Shown here: positions 1 through 9,450 of the stretch, one piece after another
How positions within the stretch are numbered: the first letter of the stretch is position 1
Layout: each line of letters opens with the position of its first letter
DNA from: Phascolarctobacterium sp.
GTDB taxonomy: Bacteria > Bacillota > Negativicutes > Acidaminococcales > Acidaminococcaceae
Direction of reading: 5' to 3'
NCBI RefSeq assembly: GCF_030531065.1
Contig: NZ_JAUNOQ010000005.1
Span: forward strand, 1-64,000
DNA: 64,000 nt
Made by a program: the position numbers and the translations under genes
Notes under the pieces: model-generated
What the model was told of the DNA's origin: nothing
The model's input: only the letters and a program-made list of their open reading frames with translations
Database searches by the model: none

Positions 1-60
1 ATATTAATTTATAGAAGCTGTTTTTTCGCTTCTGAATATATTATACGAGGAGGATACAGA

Positions 61-1383
61 ATGAAAATAGGTATGGTCAGCCTTGGCTGTCCTAAAAATC
101 TTGTGGATTCAGAGGTAATGCTGGGGCTTATCCGCGAAAAGCAGCTGGACATCACTAATGACCCGGCGGCAGCGGATCTGATTATCGTCAATACCTGCGG
201 CTTTATCGAAAGCGCCAAGGAGGAATCCATCGGCACGATTTTACAGATGGCAGAATATAAAAAGAACGGCAGTTGCCAATATTTGGTGATGACCGGTTGC
301 CTAGGCCAGCGCTATGCTGACGATTTGTTCGAGAGTATGCCGGAGGTGGACGCTATTGTCGGCACCGATTGCTTTACGGATATCGGCTGGGTTATCGACC
401 AGGTAATGCAGGGTAAACGCTTGAAGCACCTGCGCAAGCTGGAAAGCAAGAACGTACCGCTGCCGCCGCGTATGCTGACTACGCCCAGCTATATGGCATA
501 TCTGAAGATTGCCGAGGGCTGCGATAACTGCTGCTCCTACTGCATCATTCCCCAGCTGCGCGGCCCTTATACGTCCCGTCCTTACGAGGAGGTTATGGCG
601 GAGGCCAGAGCCCTGGCTGCCAGCGGCGTTAAGGAGCTTATCGTAGTGGCGCAGGATACTACGCGCTATGGCGAGGATTTATACGGCAAGCTGCTGCTGC
701 CCCAGCTGCTGCGCGATTTGAACGATTTGGAGGGCATCCGCTGGATACGGGTTATGTATCTGTATCCCAATAATTTTACCGACGAGCTTATCGACGCTTT
801 TGCCTCTTTGGACAAGGTGTGCAAATATATCGATATTCCCCTGCAGCACGCCAGCGATAATCTGCTGGCCAGCATGAACCGCTATGATACGCGGGCGCAG
901 GTGGAAACGCTGCTGCAAAAGCTGCGTACCCGCATACCCGGCATTACTATCAGGACGACCTTCATTGTGGGCTTCCCCGGTGAAACGGACGGGGATTTTG
1001 CCGAGCTGCTGGATTTTGTAGAGCGGCAGCGCTTTGAAAACGCCGGCGTGTTCCAATACTCCCAGGAAGAGGGCACGGTGGCAGGCGATATGGAAAACCA
1101 GATTGCGCCGGAAATTAAGGAAAGCCGCTATCACGAGCTGATGGCGTTACAGGCCGGTATTTCGGAGGAAATTCACCGGGAGAGGGAGAACGAGGTGCTG
1201 GAGGTTCTGGTCGAGGGCTTCGACGAGGAGCGTTTGGCCTATGGCCGCAGCCAGCACGAGGCTCCGGAAATCGACGGCACCATTTTTATTGAAAATGCCG
1301 GAGAGCTGGAGATTGGACAGATGGTAAAGGTTCGCATTTTACAGGGCTTTACTTACGAAATGGTGGCTGAGCAGGAGCAGTAA
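61..1383 (+). CDS. rimO: Ribosomal protein uS12 methylthiotransferase RimO
   Basis: A 440-residue protein of the MiaB/RimO family. These radical-SAM enzymes carry two [4Fe-4S] clusters; RimO methylthiolates an aspartate of ribosomal protein S12. The N-terminal UPF0004 domain has its first cluster cysteine at C10 in SLGCPKN, then NTCGF and TGCLGQR. The radical-SAM CxxxCxxC is C154, C158, C161 (EGCDNCCSYC). A TRAM-like domain ends the protein (about 375-440). The SLGCPKN start and compact length fit RimO better than MiaB. A strong GAGGAGG lies before the ATG. It is first in a plus-strand run with cinA 31 bases downstream. Methylthiolation consumes SAM and yields 5'-deoxyadenosine, a possible substrate for the deaminase at 37095. 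Confidence 0.93.
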   Translation: MKIGMVSLGCPKNLVDSEVMLGLIREKQLDITNDPAAADLIIVNTCGFIESAKEESIGTILQMAEYKKNGSCQYLVMTGCLGQRYADDLFESMPEVDAIVGTDCFTDIGWVIDQVMQGKRLKHLRKLESKNVPLPPRMLTTPSYMAYLKIAEGCDNCCSYCIIPQLRGPYTSRPYEEVMAEARALAASGVKELIVVAQDTTRYGEDLYGKLLLPQLLRDLNDLEGIRWIRVMYLYPNNFTDELIDAFASLDKVCKYIDIPLQHASDNLLASMNRYDTRAQVETLLQKLRTRIPGITIRTTFIVGFPGETDGDFAELLDFVERQRFENAGVFQYSQEEGTVAGDMENQIAPEIKESRYHELMALQAGISEEIHRERENEVLEVLVEGFDEERLAYGRSQHEAPEIDGTIFIENAGELEIGQMVKVRILQGFTYEMVAEQEQ

Positions 1384-1414
1384 AAGACGCTTCTTTACGG
1401 CTGGAGGGATGAAA

Positions 1415-2671
1415 ATGAGGGCAGAGATCATAACGACAGGAACTGAGCTGCTGCTGGGCGAAATTCTCAATACTAATGTGCAGTATCTTTCCCGCAGGCT
1501 GAACAGCATGGGCTTCGACGTTTTGTACCACACTACGGTGGGCGATAACCCGGAGCGTATGCAGGCGGTGCTGGAAAAGGCCATGGAGCGCGCCGATATT
1601 ATCATTACCAGCGGCGGGCTGGGGCCTACTCGAGGCGACATTACCAAAGAGATGGTAATGCGGGTGTGCCATACGGAAAGCTATCTCGATTTGGACACCT
1701 GGGGACGCATCGACGCTTATTTTACTAAGAAGGGCGTTGATCGCCCTGCTAATAACGATAAGCAGGCCTATGTGCCGTTGGGAGCGGAAATATTGCAGAA
1801 TGATGTGGGAACTGCGCCGGGACTGTGGCTGGAATATCAGGGCAAGCTTTTTATTCTGCTGCCGGGGCCTCCCTCCGAGTTGGTCGACGTGTGCGAAAAG
1901 CAGCTGTGGCCCCGCTTGCTGCGCCGCTTTGCAGACCATGGCGTGATTTTGTCCCGCACGCTGCATTTGCGCGGCTTGGGCGAATCGTTGGCGGCGGAAA
2001 AGCTGGACGCTTTAATTGTGGCCCAAAGCAATCCCACCATAGCCTTGTATGCCCGCTACGGCGAAATTTTGCTGCGCTTAACTGCTAAGGCTGCCGACGA
2101 AGCGCAGGCTAAGGCTATGCTGGACGTCTGCGAGCAGCAGGTGCGCCAGTATGTCGACGAATATATTTACGGCGTGGATGACGCCACCTTGGCTGCATGC
2201 TTGGGTCAGGAGCTGCTCAAGCAGGGCAAAACCATCGCTTTTGCGGAATCCTGCAGCGGCGGTCTGGCCAGCAGCCTGGTTACGGACGTGCCGGGCAGCA
2301 GCGAATACCTGCTGGGCAGCGTAGTGACTTATACCAATATGGCGAAAAACAAGCTCATCAACGTGCAGCAGGATACCTTGAATCGTTACGGAGCCGTAAG
2401 CAGGGAATCGGCCTGCGAAATGGCCGTAGGCGTGCGTCGTCTGCTGGGCAGCGATCTAGGCGTTAGCATTACCGGTAACGCCGGGCCCGGAGCCAGCGAG
2501 GGCAAGCCGGTGGGGCTTGTGTATATCGCCGTGGCTACGGAGGACGTGGTGTATTGTCAGGAGCATCGTTTCGCTTCAACGAGAACAGAAAATAAGCTGC
2601 GGATAGCGCTGGCCGCTATTTCCATGGCTATTGATAAATTAAAGGAAGAAAAGAAGAATAAGGAAGCGTAA
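1415..2671 (+). CDS. cinA: CinA-family NMN deamidase / competence-damage protein
   Basis: A 418-residue two-domain CinA. The N-terminal molybdopterin-binding-like (MoCF/COG1058) domain opens with AEIITTGTELLLGEI and carries SGGLGPT near residue 70. The C-terminal PncC domain (about 255-415) has the AESCSGGLASS active-site segment. In this family the C-terminal domain deamidates NMN to nicotinate mononucleotide and the N-terminal domain can act as an ADP-ribose pyrophosphatase. The start at 1415 is chosen over 1409 because GGAGG at 1403-1407 is only one base from 1409 but seven from 1415, and MRAEII matches the usual family start. pncB at 56973 feeds the same NAD recycling pathway. Confidence 0.92.
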   Translation: MRAEIITTGTELLLGEILNTNVQYLSRRLNSMGFDVLYHTTVGDNPERMQAVLEKAMERADIIITSGGLGPTRGDITKEMVMRVCHTESYLDLDTWGRIDAYFTKKGVDRPANNDKQAYVPLGAEILQNDVGTAPGLWLEYQGKLFILLPGPPSELVDVCEKQLWPRLLRRFADHGVILSRTLHLRGLGESLAAEKLDALIVAQSNPTIALYARYGEILLRLTAKAADEAQAKAMLDVCEQQVRQYVDEYIYGVDDATLAACLGQELLKQGKTIAFAESCSGGLASSLVTDVPGSSEYLLGSVVTYTNMAKNKLINVQQDTLNRYGAVSRESACEMAVGVRRLLGSDLGVSITGNAGPGASEGKPVGLVYIAVATEDVVYCQEHRFASTRTENKLRIALAAISMAIDKLKEEKKNKEA

Positions 2672-2696
2672 GCTTCTGAGCGGAGGAATTTTATTG

Positions 2697-4292
2697 ATGA
2701 CAACACAAAAAGAAATGTTTGGTGAACTGGAACTGGATAAAAAGGTCGTAGCGGCACTGACGGAAATGGGCTTTGAGGAGCCGTCTCCCATTCAGGCTGC
2801 CACGATTCCGCTGGTGCTGGAGGGTAACGACGTTATCGGTCAGGCCCAGACGGGTACGGGCAAAACTGCCGCCTTCGGCATTCCCCTGGTACAGTCCATC
2901 GATGATTTTAAGCATATTCAGGCTTTGATTATGTGCCCGACCCGCGAGCTGGCTATTCAGGTGGCCGAAGAGGTGGGCAAGATCGGCCGCACCCGCCGCG
3001 TGCGCGCGCTGCCGGTTTACGGCGGGCAGCCCATCGAACGCCAGATTCGTGCGCTGAAAAATAACGTGCAAATCGTCATCGGCACTCCCGGCCGTTTGAT
3101 CGACCATATTAACCGCGGTACGATTAAGCTGGACCACATTAAGTTTTTAGTGCTGGACGAGGCCGATGAAATGCTGGATATGGGCTTTGTGGACGATATC
3201 GAGGAGATTATGCGCGCGCTGCCGACGGAGCGTCAGACGCTGCTCTTTTCCGCAACCATGCCCCGTCCTATTTTGAGCCTGACCAAAAAGTACATGAAAG
3301 CGCCGAAGAATGTAACTATTTCCAAGGAAGAGCTGACCGTACCGCTGATCGAGCAGTATTATTTTGAAACTAAGGATAAGATCGAAGGCTTGTGCCGCCT
3401 GCTGGATGCGGAAATCGACGGCAAGCTGATTATTTTCTGCCGCACGAAGAAGGGCGTGGACGATTTATCCATCGCCTTGTCCAGCCGCGGCTATATGGCC
3501 GAGGGCCTGCACGGTGATTTGAGCCAGAACCAGCGCGACCGCGTAATGAAGAAATTCCGCGAGGGCGCAGTGGACGTGCTCATCGCTACGGACGTAGCCG
3601 CCCGCGGCATCGACGTGGATAATATTACCCATGTTATCAATTTTGATATTCCTCAGGATCCGGAAAGCTATGTGCACCGCATTGGCCGCACGGGCCGCGC
3701 AGGCAATACGGGCGTGGCGATGACCTTTATCACGCCGCGTGAATTCCGCCAGCTGAAGCTTATCGAGCGCATGGTCAAGACCAAAATTCAGCGCCGCCAG
3801 CTGCCGACTGCGGCTAATGTTATCGAGCGCCAGCGGGACCAGATTATCAGCAAGATGCAAACGGTGCTGGAGCTTAACGCTTATCACGATTACATGCCCA
3901 TTGCCGAAAGCCTGCTGGACGATTATTCCGCCGAGGAGGTTGCCGCCGCGGCTATTAAGCTGATGCAGGAGGGCAATAAGGCCTTGGAAGCGCCGCAGGA
4001 GGATACGCTGGCTATGGATTTGCAGAACACCGGCGGGCGTCCCGGCATGGTGCGCCTGTTTATGAATATCGGCCGCAGTCAGAAGATTATGGTCAAGGAT
4101 ATTGTCAGCACTATCGCCATCGAGGCGGATATTCCCGCCCGCGATATCGGCCTGATCAATATTTATGATAAATTTACTTTCGTCGAGGTGCCGGAGGACG
4201 TAGCGGAAAAGGTTATCGGCGCTATGCACAAGAACTTTATCAAGGGCTACAAGGTGAACATTGAGCCTGCGCGGGTAAGAGAGCGCCGCTGA
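2697..4292 (+). CDS. DEAD-box RNA helicase with C-terminal DbpA RNA-binding domain
   Basis: A 531-residue ATP-dependent RNA helicase, probably acting in ribosome assembly or mRNA turnover. Visible motifs in order are the Q motif (PSPIQ), Walker A QTGTGKT with K56, PTRELA, TPGRL, the DEAD box starting at D154, SAT, and the helicase C motifs DVAARGIDV and HRIGRTGRAG. The last 75 residues or so (from GGRPGMVRLFMNIG) match the DbpA RRM-like domain, which in DbpA and some DeaD/CshA proteins contacts 23S rRNA. ATG 2697 is preceded by GGAGG ten bases upstream; the adjacent TTG 2694 is an alternative. The symbol is left blank because deaD, cshA and dbpA cannot be told apart here. Confidence 0.9.
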   Translation: MTTQKEMFGELELDKKVVAALTEMGFEEPSPIQAATIPLVLEGNDVIGQAQTGTGKTAAFGIPLVQSIDDFKHIQALIMCPTRELAIQVAEEVGKIGRTRRVRALPVYGGQPIERQIRALKNNVQIVIGTPGRLIDHINRGTIKLDHIKFLVLDEADEMLDMGFVDDIEEIMRALPTERQTLLFSATMPRPILSLTKKYMKAPKNVTISKEELTVPLIEQYYFETKDKIEGLCRLLDAEIDGKLIIFCRTKKGVDDLSIALSSRGYMAEGLHGDLSQNQRDRVMKKFREGAVDVLIATDVAARGIDVDNITHVINFDIPQDPESYVHRIGRTGRAGNTGVAMTFITPREFRQLKLIERMVKTKIQRRQLPTAANVIERQRDQIISKMQTVLELNAYHDYMPIAESLLDDYSAEEVAAAAIKLMQEGNKALEAPQEDTLAMDLQNTGGRPGMVRLFMNIGRSQKIMVKDIVSTIAIEADIPARDIGLINIYDKFTFVEVPEDVAEKVIGAMHKNFIKGYKVNIEPARVRERR

Positions 4293-4344
4293 TTCTTGAT
4301 AGTTGGCTTTTTCGGCAGCGAGAAAATAGCATGGAGGTGCCGCT

Positions 4345-6171
4345 ATGGCACAGAATAATATTTACGGTAATCTGAAGGGCATCAGAAATTCCGTTATCGA
4401 AGAACTGAAAACTCTATATGAGCTGCGCCTGGACGCGGGGCAGCTGGTCACGGCGGAGCTGGCTCTGAAGCTAGCGGATATTACGGATTTTATCAACCGC
4501 GAGGTATCCGTTTACATCAGCCGCAGCGGCCAGGTGCTGGCCGTGGCCGTAGGCGACGACCAAAGCGTGGAGCTGCCGCCCATCGAGGGACGCCGCGGCG
4601 CCGGACGTTTAAGCGGCGTGCGCTGCGTTCACACCCATCCCAACGGCAATCCTGCCTTGAGCGGCGTGGATATTTCGGCGCTGAAAAATAACCGTTTCGA
4701 CGCTATGGTCGCCATCGGCGTTACTGCGCCGGACTTTGCCCAATCCACGCTGAGCTTCGGCATGATTACCAGCATGGACGATAACGAGCAGTACCAGACG
4801 GAATGCTACGGACCGCTGGCGCTGGAGCAGGCGGAGAGCATTTTCTTCCCCAATCTGGCGGCAATGGTGGAGCGCATTCTGGAAAAGCAAAGCGGCAGTT
4901 CCAGCCTGGCGCAAAGCGCGGAACGAGCCATTCTGGTAGGTATGGAATATGGCGGCGGCGTCAGCAGCATCGGCTGGACGGCGGAGGACTCCCTTGAGGA
5001 ATTGAAGCAGCTGGCAGATACTGCCGGGGCGCAGGTCGTGGCTAAATTTTTGCAGAAGCGGCCCAAGCCCGACCCGGCCTTTTTCATCGGCAAGGGTAAG
5101 GTGCAGGAGCTGGCGCTGTATGTGCAGCAGGAAAACGTCGACCTGTGCATTTTTGACGACGAGCTGTCGCCGGCGCAGCAGCGGAATATCGAGCAGGCTA
5201 TGGGCGTGCGCGTGCTGGACCGCACGGCGCTGATTCTGGATATCTTCGCGCAGAGGGCGCGTACCAACGAAGGCAAGCTGCAGGTAGAGCTGGCGCAGCT
5301 GCAATACACTCTGCCGCGCATTATGGGCAAGGGCTTGAGCCTGTCCCGTTTAGGCGGCGGCATCGGCACCCGCGGCCCCGGCGAAACCAAGCTGGAGGTG
5401 GACAGGCGGCGTATCCGCGACCGTATCGCTTATATTAAGGAGTGTATCGGCAAGGTGAAGAACGTGCGCACGCTGCACCGGGCAGGGCGGGCTAAGGCCA
5501 GCGTGCCTACGGTAAGCCTCGTAGGCTATACCAACGCCGGCAAATCCACGCTGCTCAATACGCTGACCAATTCGGATATTTACGCCAGAGACCAGCTGTT
5601 TGCTACCCTTGACCCTACGACGCGCCAACTGGAGCTGCCCCATAAGCAGCAGGCCATTCTGACCGATACCGTAGGCTTTATTCAGCGTTTGCCCCATCAG
5701 CTGGTGGCGGCGTTCCAGTCCACCTTGGAAGAAGTGGTGGAGGCCGACGTGCTGCTGCACGTTATCGACGTCAGCCACGAGCTGTACAAGGAGCAGAGCA
5801 ACGCCGTGTATCAGGTGCTGGACGAGCTGGGCGCCAGAGATAAAACCATCATTACCGTTTATAATAAAATCGATAAGCTGCCGGAGGGATCCGGTCTGCC
5901 GGAACGCCTGGCTAAGGAGGAAAACAGCGTCTGCATTTCCGCCAAGAGCGGCGTTAATCTGGATGTGCTGCTGGAGCTGATTGCCGAAAATCTGAAGCTG
6001 AAGGCAGTGGAAGCAAGCTTTTTGATTCCCTACAGCGATTCTGCCGCCGCTGCGCGTCTGCACGAGGCGGGCACGGTGCTGGAACAGGAATATCTGGCCG
6101 AGGGCACGCTGCTGAAGGTGCGTCTGGAGGCAGAGCAGGTAAGCGCATTTGAGCAATATCTGCAAAAATAA
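4345..6171 (+). CDS. hflX: GTPase HflX with N-terminal JAMM/RadC-like extension
   Basis: A 608-residue protein, about 180 residues longer than the core HflX of E. coli. The conserved HflX part starts near residue 195, followed by the HflX glycine-rich segment (LSRLGGGIGTRGPGE) and a G domain with GYTNAGKST (K400), DTVGF and NKID. HflX binds ribosomes and splits or rescues stalled 70S particles. The N-terminal 180 residues contain H96-x-H98-x10-D109 with S106 (HTHPNGNPALSGVD), the arrangement of JAMM metalloproteases and RadC, with a possible upstream Glu at E53. Long HflX forms occur in other Firmicutes; the role of the extension is not known to me. RBS GGAGGTG precedes the ATG. The next gene is the usual Firmicute partner ynbB. 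Confidence 0.92.
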   Translation: MAQNNIYGNLKGIRNSVIEELKTLYELRLDAGQLVTAELALKLADITDFINREVSVYISRSGQVLAVAVGDDQSVELPPIEGRRGAGRLSGVRCVHTHPNGNPALSGVDISALKNNRFDAMVAIGVTAPDFAQSTLSFGMITSMDDNEQYQTECYGPLALEQAESIFFPNLAAMVERILEKQSGSSSLAQSAERAILVGMEYGGGVSSIGWTAEDSLEELKQLADTAGAQVVAKFLQKRPKPDPAFFIGKGKVQELALYVQQENVDLCIFDDELSPAQQRNIEQAMGVRVLDRTALILDIFAQRARTNEGKLQVELAQLQYTLPRIMGKGLSLSRLGGGIGTRGPGETKLEVDRRRIRDRIAYIKECIGKVKNVRTLHRAGRAKASVPTVSLVGYTNAGKSTLLNTLTNSDIYARDQLFATLDPTTRQLELPHKQQAILTDTVGFIQRLPHQLVAAFQSTLEEVVEADVLLHVIDVSHELYKEQSNAVYQVLDELGARDKTIITVYNKIDKLPEGSGLPERLAKEENSVCISAKSGVNLDVLLELIAENLKLKAVEASFLIPYSDSAAAARLHEAGTVLEQEYLAEGTLLKVRLEAEQVSAFEQYLQK

Positions 6172-6191
6172 TTTATGTAAGGTGAAGTATT

Positions 6192-7436
6192 TTGATCGAT
6201 TATCAAGCACTTGAACAAGCGGCTCTGGCGGCGGTGGCTGAGCACACGCCGGAGCTGGAAGCGGCGGCGCTGTATAATACGGAAAAGGTTATCGCCGCTT
6301 TTCGTCATAATATGGTTTCCGATTATTATTTAAAGCCTACTACGGGCTACGGCTACAGCGACGTGGGCCGCGATAAGCTGGATCTTATTTACGCCGAGCT
6401 GTTTAAAACGGAAGCGGCTTTGGTACGCTCCCAATTTGTCAGCGGCACTCACGCTTTGGCGGTGGCGCTTTTGGGCAACCTGCGGGCGGGGGACGAGCTG
6501 GTAGCTGTTACCGGCGCGCCCTACGATACCATGCAGACTATTATCGGCTATCCAGTAAAAACTCCGGGCAGCCTGGTGGATTTGGGCGTGACCTATAAGG
6601 AGCTGCCTATGACGGGCGGCCATGTGGATTTAGAGGCTATGAAAAAAGCCGTGACCGACAAAACCACCATGGTGCATATCCAGCGTTCCTGCGGCTACAG
6701 CAGCGAGCGCAAAACCATCGACGTGGCGGAAATCGGCCGCATCTGTCAGGCAGCCAAGGAAGCTAATCCCAAGGTTATTTGCTTCGTGGACAACTGCTAC
6801 GGCGAATTTATCGAAAAGCAGGAGCCGACGGAGGTCGGCGCTGATTTGATGGCCGGTTCGCTGATTAAGAATTTGGGCGGCGGTCTGGCTCCTACCGGCG
6901 GCTATATCGTAGGCCGAGCAGATTTGGTAGAAAACGCCTCCTACCGTCTGACCGCTCCCGGACTGGGCGGCGAAATGGGCGCTACTTTGGGCGATACGGC
7001 GCGGGAATTTTATCAGGGACTCTTTTTAGCGCCGCATATCGTGGTGCAGGCCGTTAAGACCGCTATCTTCGCAGCGGCTGTTTTCCAAGGTTTGGGCTAC
7101 GCTGTAAAGCCGCTGCCCCAGGAACGCCGCAGCGATATCATTCAGGCTATTACGCTGGAAAGCAAGCAGCGTTTATGCGATTTTTGCGTAGCCGTGCAGA
7201 GCAATTCGCCGGTGGACGCCCATGTGGAGCCGGTGCCTTCGCCGCTGCCGGGCTATCAGGACGATATTATTATGGCGGCGGGTACTTTCGTGCAGGGCGC
7301 TTCCATCGAACTGAGCGCCGACGGGCCATGTCGCGAGCCCTATAACGTCTTTTTCCAGGGCGGGCTCACCTTTGAGCACGGCAGGCTGGCTATTATGGCG
7401 GCAGCTAAGCGGGTAGGGGAGAAAGCAGGCCTGTAA
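6192..7436 (+). CDS. PLP-dependent methionine gamma-lyase family protein (YnbB/aluminium-resistance family)
   Basis: A 414-residue fold-type I PLP enzyme of the family annotated as methionine gamma-lyase family or aluminium resistance protein (YnbB in Bacillus). The PLP lysine is probably K226 in GSLIKNLGGG, followed by the family's GGYIVGR and the N-terminal TTGYGY segment. The physiological substrate of the family is uncertain; a C-S lyase activity on sulfur amino acids is inferred from its relatives. TTG start with AAGGTG seven bases upstream; no ATG fits the alignment better. It follows hflX by 20 bases, the same order as in Bacillus (ynbA-ynbB). Confidence 0.85.
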   Translation: MIDYQALEQAALAAVAEHTPELEAAALYNTEKVIAAFRHNMVSDYYLKPTTGYGYSDVGRDKLDLIYAELFKTEAALVRSQFVSGTHALAVALLGNLRAGDELVAVTGAPYDTMQTIIGYPVKTPGSLVDLGVTYKELPMTGGHVDLEAMKKAVTDKTTMVHIQRSCGYSSERKTIDVAEIGRICQAAKEANPKVICFVDNCYGEFIEKQEPTEVGADLMAGSLIKNLGGGLAPTGGYIVGRADLVENASYRLTAPGLGGEMGATLGDTAREFYQGLFLAPHIVVQAVKTAIFAAAVFQGLGYAVKPLPQERRSDIIQAITLESKQRLCDFCVAVQSNSPVDAHVEPVPSPLPGYQDDIIMAAGTFVQGASIELSADGPCREPYNVFFQGGLTFEHGRLAIMAAAKRVGEKAGL

Positions 7437-7484
7437 GCTGCGCCGTGCGTATCTGAGAAATATGTTTATAAGAGGTTGATTGTG

Positions 7485-7955
7485 ATGAATAATATGACCG
7501 TCTGTAATTATATTGTGGGTTTGGCAGGAGCTGTTATCGGCGGGCTGATTATGCTGGCTGCTGCGGAATTTCCGCTGAGCTTTACCGAAAACGGGCCGGG
7601 GCCGGGTTTTTGGCCCTTCAGCCTGGGCTGCGCTTTGCTGGCGGCGGCAGTGGGCTTATTGCTGTACACTTTCAGCAACAAGACCGACCTGTCCGGCCAG
7701 CGGGTGAACCTGACGACCACGGCTAACAAGCGCGTCTATATGATGATGGGCTTGGTGGTAATCTTCTGCGCACTGATGAACCTGCTGGGCTTTTATCCGG
7801 CGGCTGCGCTCCTGATTGCCGCCGTTATGCGGCTGATGGATTACCGCAATAAGAAGGTTATCGCCCTGACGGCGGCGCTGACTTTGGTATTTATTTATCT
7901 TGTGTTCGGACTTTTGCTGCATACGTCCATGCCGCAGTCCGTATTTTTGGAATAG
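7485..7955 (+). CDS. tctB: Tripartite tricarboxylate transporter small subunit TctB
   Basis: A 156-residue small membrane protein with four hydrophobic segments (about 8-28, 42-62, 86-106 and 118-150) and the PGPGFWPF segment typical of the TctB family. With TctA it forms the membrane part of a TTT-type secondary transporter for citrate or other carboxylates. The start at 7485 is preferred because AGAGG (7471-7475) is nine bases upstream; TTG 7476 would have no spacing. The tctA start is 12 bases downstream, so the two are co-translated. No tctC solute-binding gene lies in the window. Confidence 0.82.
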   Translation: MNNMTVCNYIVGLAGAVIGGLIMLAAAEFPLSFTENGPGPGFWPFSLGCALLAAAVGLLLYTFSNKTDLSGQRVNLTTTANKRVYMMMGLVVIFCALMNLLGFYPAAALLIAAVMRLMDYRNKKVIALTAALTLVFIYLVFGLLLHTSMPQSVFLE

Positions 7956-7967
7956 GAGGTCATACTT

Positions 7968-9449
7968 ATGGGCGACGTTATTACTGCATTAAATATGATC
8001 TTCGTTCCTCTCAACCTGTTAGGACTTTTCTTCGGCGTGCTGGTGGGCATTGCTTTCGGCTGTATGCCGGGCCTCAGCGTGAATATGGGCCTGGCGCTGC
8101 TCTTTCCGCTGGCCTTTACCTTTCATGGCATCGGCGGGATTTTGATGCTTTTGGGCATTTATTGCGGCGCTATTTACGGCGGCAGCATCAGCGCCATTCT
8201 GCTCAAAACGCCGGGTACGCCCGCATCGGTGGCGACTACGCTGGACGGCTATCCCATGGCGACGAAAATGGGGCAGCCGGGACGCGCCTTAGGTTTATCC
8301 ACCATGGCCAGCACCTTCGGCGGCGTGTTCAGCACCGTGTGCTTGATTTTATTGGCGCCCCAGCTGGCGAAGGTAGCGCTGCAATTTTCCAAACCGGAAT
8401 ATTTTGCGCTGGCGATTTTTGGCTTGAGCATTATTACCAGCGTATCCTCCGGCAGCGTCATCAAGGGCATTATGGGCGGCCTTATCGGCCTGTTTCTGGC
8501 TACCGTCGGCATTGATGATATGACGGGAACGATTCGCTTTACGTTGGACACCACCTATCTCTTGGGCGGCGTATCCTTTATTCCCGTGCTTATCGGCGTT
8601 TTTGCCTTTGCCCAGGTGTTGGGCAGCATCGAAGAATATTACCACCACGAGCGCAGCGAGCAGCATATGCTTATCGACCGCGTGCTGCCGTCGTTGGCGG
8701 ATATTAAGCGCGTTTTTACGACGCTGCTGCGGTCTTCGGCCATCGGTACCTTTATCGGCTGCGTACCCGGTACGGGCGGCGACATCGCCTCCTTTGTGTC
8801 CTATGACCAGGCTAAGCGCTGGTCCAGGCACGGCAGTAATTTCGGCAACGGCGAACCGGAAGGTATTGTGGCGTCCGAAGCGGGGAATAACGCCGTATCC
8901 GGCGGCGCATTTATACCCGTGCTGACGCTGGGCATTCCCGGCGACGGCGCGACAGCCATTATGATGGGTGCGCTGATGGTGCAGGGCTTGCAGCCCGGAC
9001 CGCTGCTGTTTGTGGAAAAAGCGCCGGACGTGTACGCTATATTCATCGGCCTGCTGCTGGCCAACCTGATTATGGGCTTGATGGGCTTCAGCCTGATTCG
9101 CCTGTTTACCAAAGTAGTCAACGTGCCGATTCATATCCTGCTGCCCATTATCGTGATGATGACCTTTGTGGGTACTTATTCCTACAATAATTCCGTCAAC
9201 GACGTGTACTTAATGGTGGTCAGTGGCTTTATCGGCTATTTCCTCAATAAGCTGGGCTTTTCCATGTCGGCTATCATCATCGGTATCATTTTAGGCGGCA
9301 TGGCGGAGCAGAATTTTGTCGGTTCGCTGATTATGAGCGACGGTAGCTTCAGTATCTTTTACGAGCGGCCTCTGTGCCTGTTCTTCCTGGCTGCTGCGGC
9401 CCTGTCGCTGCTGTCGCCGGTGTTGGGCAGACTGTTTAAAAAAGCTTAG
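7968..9449 (+). CDS. tctA: Tripartite tricarboxylate transporter permease TctA
   Basis: A 493-residue polytopic membrane protein with about ten to twelve hydrophobic segments. It has the TctA signatures GCMPGLSVNMGLALL, the GIYCGAIYGGSISAILL repeat near residues 65-80, and the inverted copy GIPGDGATAIMMGAL near 320. It is the large transport subunit, energised by a cation gradient, for a tri- or dicarboxylate or another organic acid. RBS GGAGG precedes ATG 7968. The stop falls directly at the edge of the HEPN remnant (9451), so sequence has been inserted or lost right behind this gene. The missing TctC may be encoded elsewhere. Confidence 0.9.
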   Translation: MGDVITALNMIFVPLNLLGLFFGVLVGIAFGCMPGLSVNMGLALLFPLAFTFHGIGGILMLLGIYCGAIYGGSISAILLKTPGTPASVATTLDGYPMATKMGQPGRALGLSTMASTFGGVFSTVCLILLAPQLAKVALQFSKPEYFALAIFGLSIITSVSSGSVIKGIMGGLIGLFLATVGIDDMTGTIRFTLDTTYLLGGVSFIPVLIGVFAFAQVLGSIEEYYHHERSEQHMLIDRVLPSLADIKRVFTTLLRSSAIGTFIGCVPGTGGDIASFVSYDQAKRWSRHGSNFGNGEPEGIVASEAGNNAVSGGAFIPVLTLGIPGDGATAIMMGALMVQGLQPGPLLFVEKAPDVYAIFIGLLLANLIMGLMGFSLIRLFTKVVNVPIHILLPIIVMMTFVGTYSYNNSVNDVYLMVVSGFIGYFLNKLGFSMSAIIIGIILGGMAEQNFVGSLIMSDGSFSIFYERPLCLFFLAAAALSLLSPVLGRLFKKA

Positions 9450-9450
9450 C

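Noticed and set aside
679-1134. Long minus-strand frames opposite rimO, the helicase, alaS, trmFO and purL
   Set aside because: They mirror strongly biased plus-strand codon use, lack ribosome-binding sites and have no recognisable domains.
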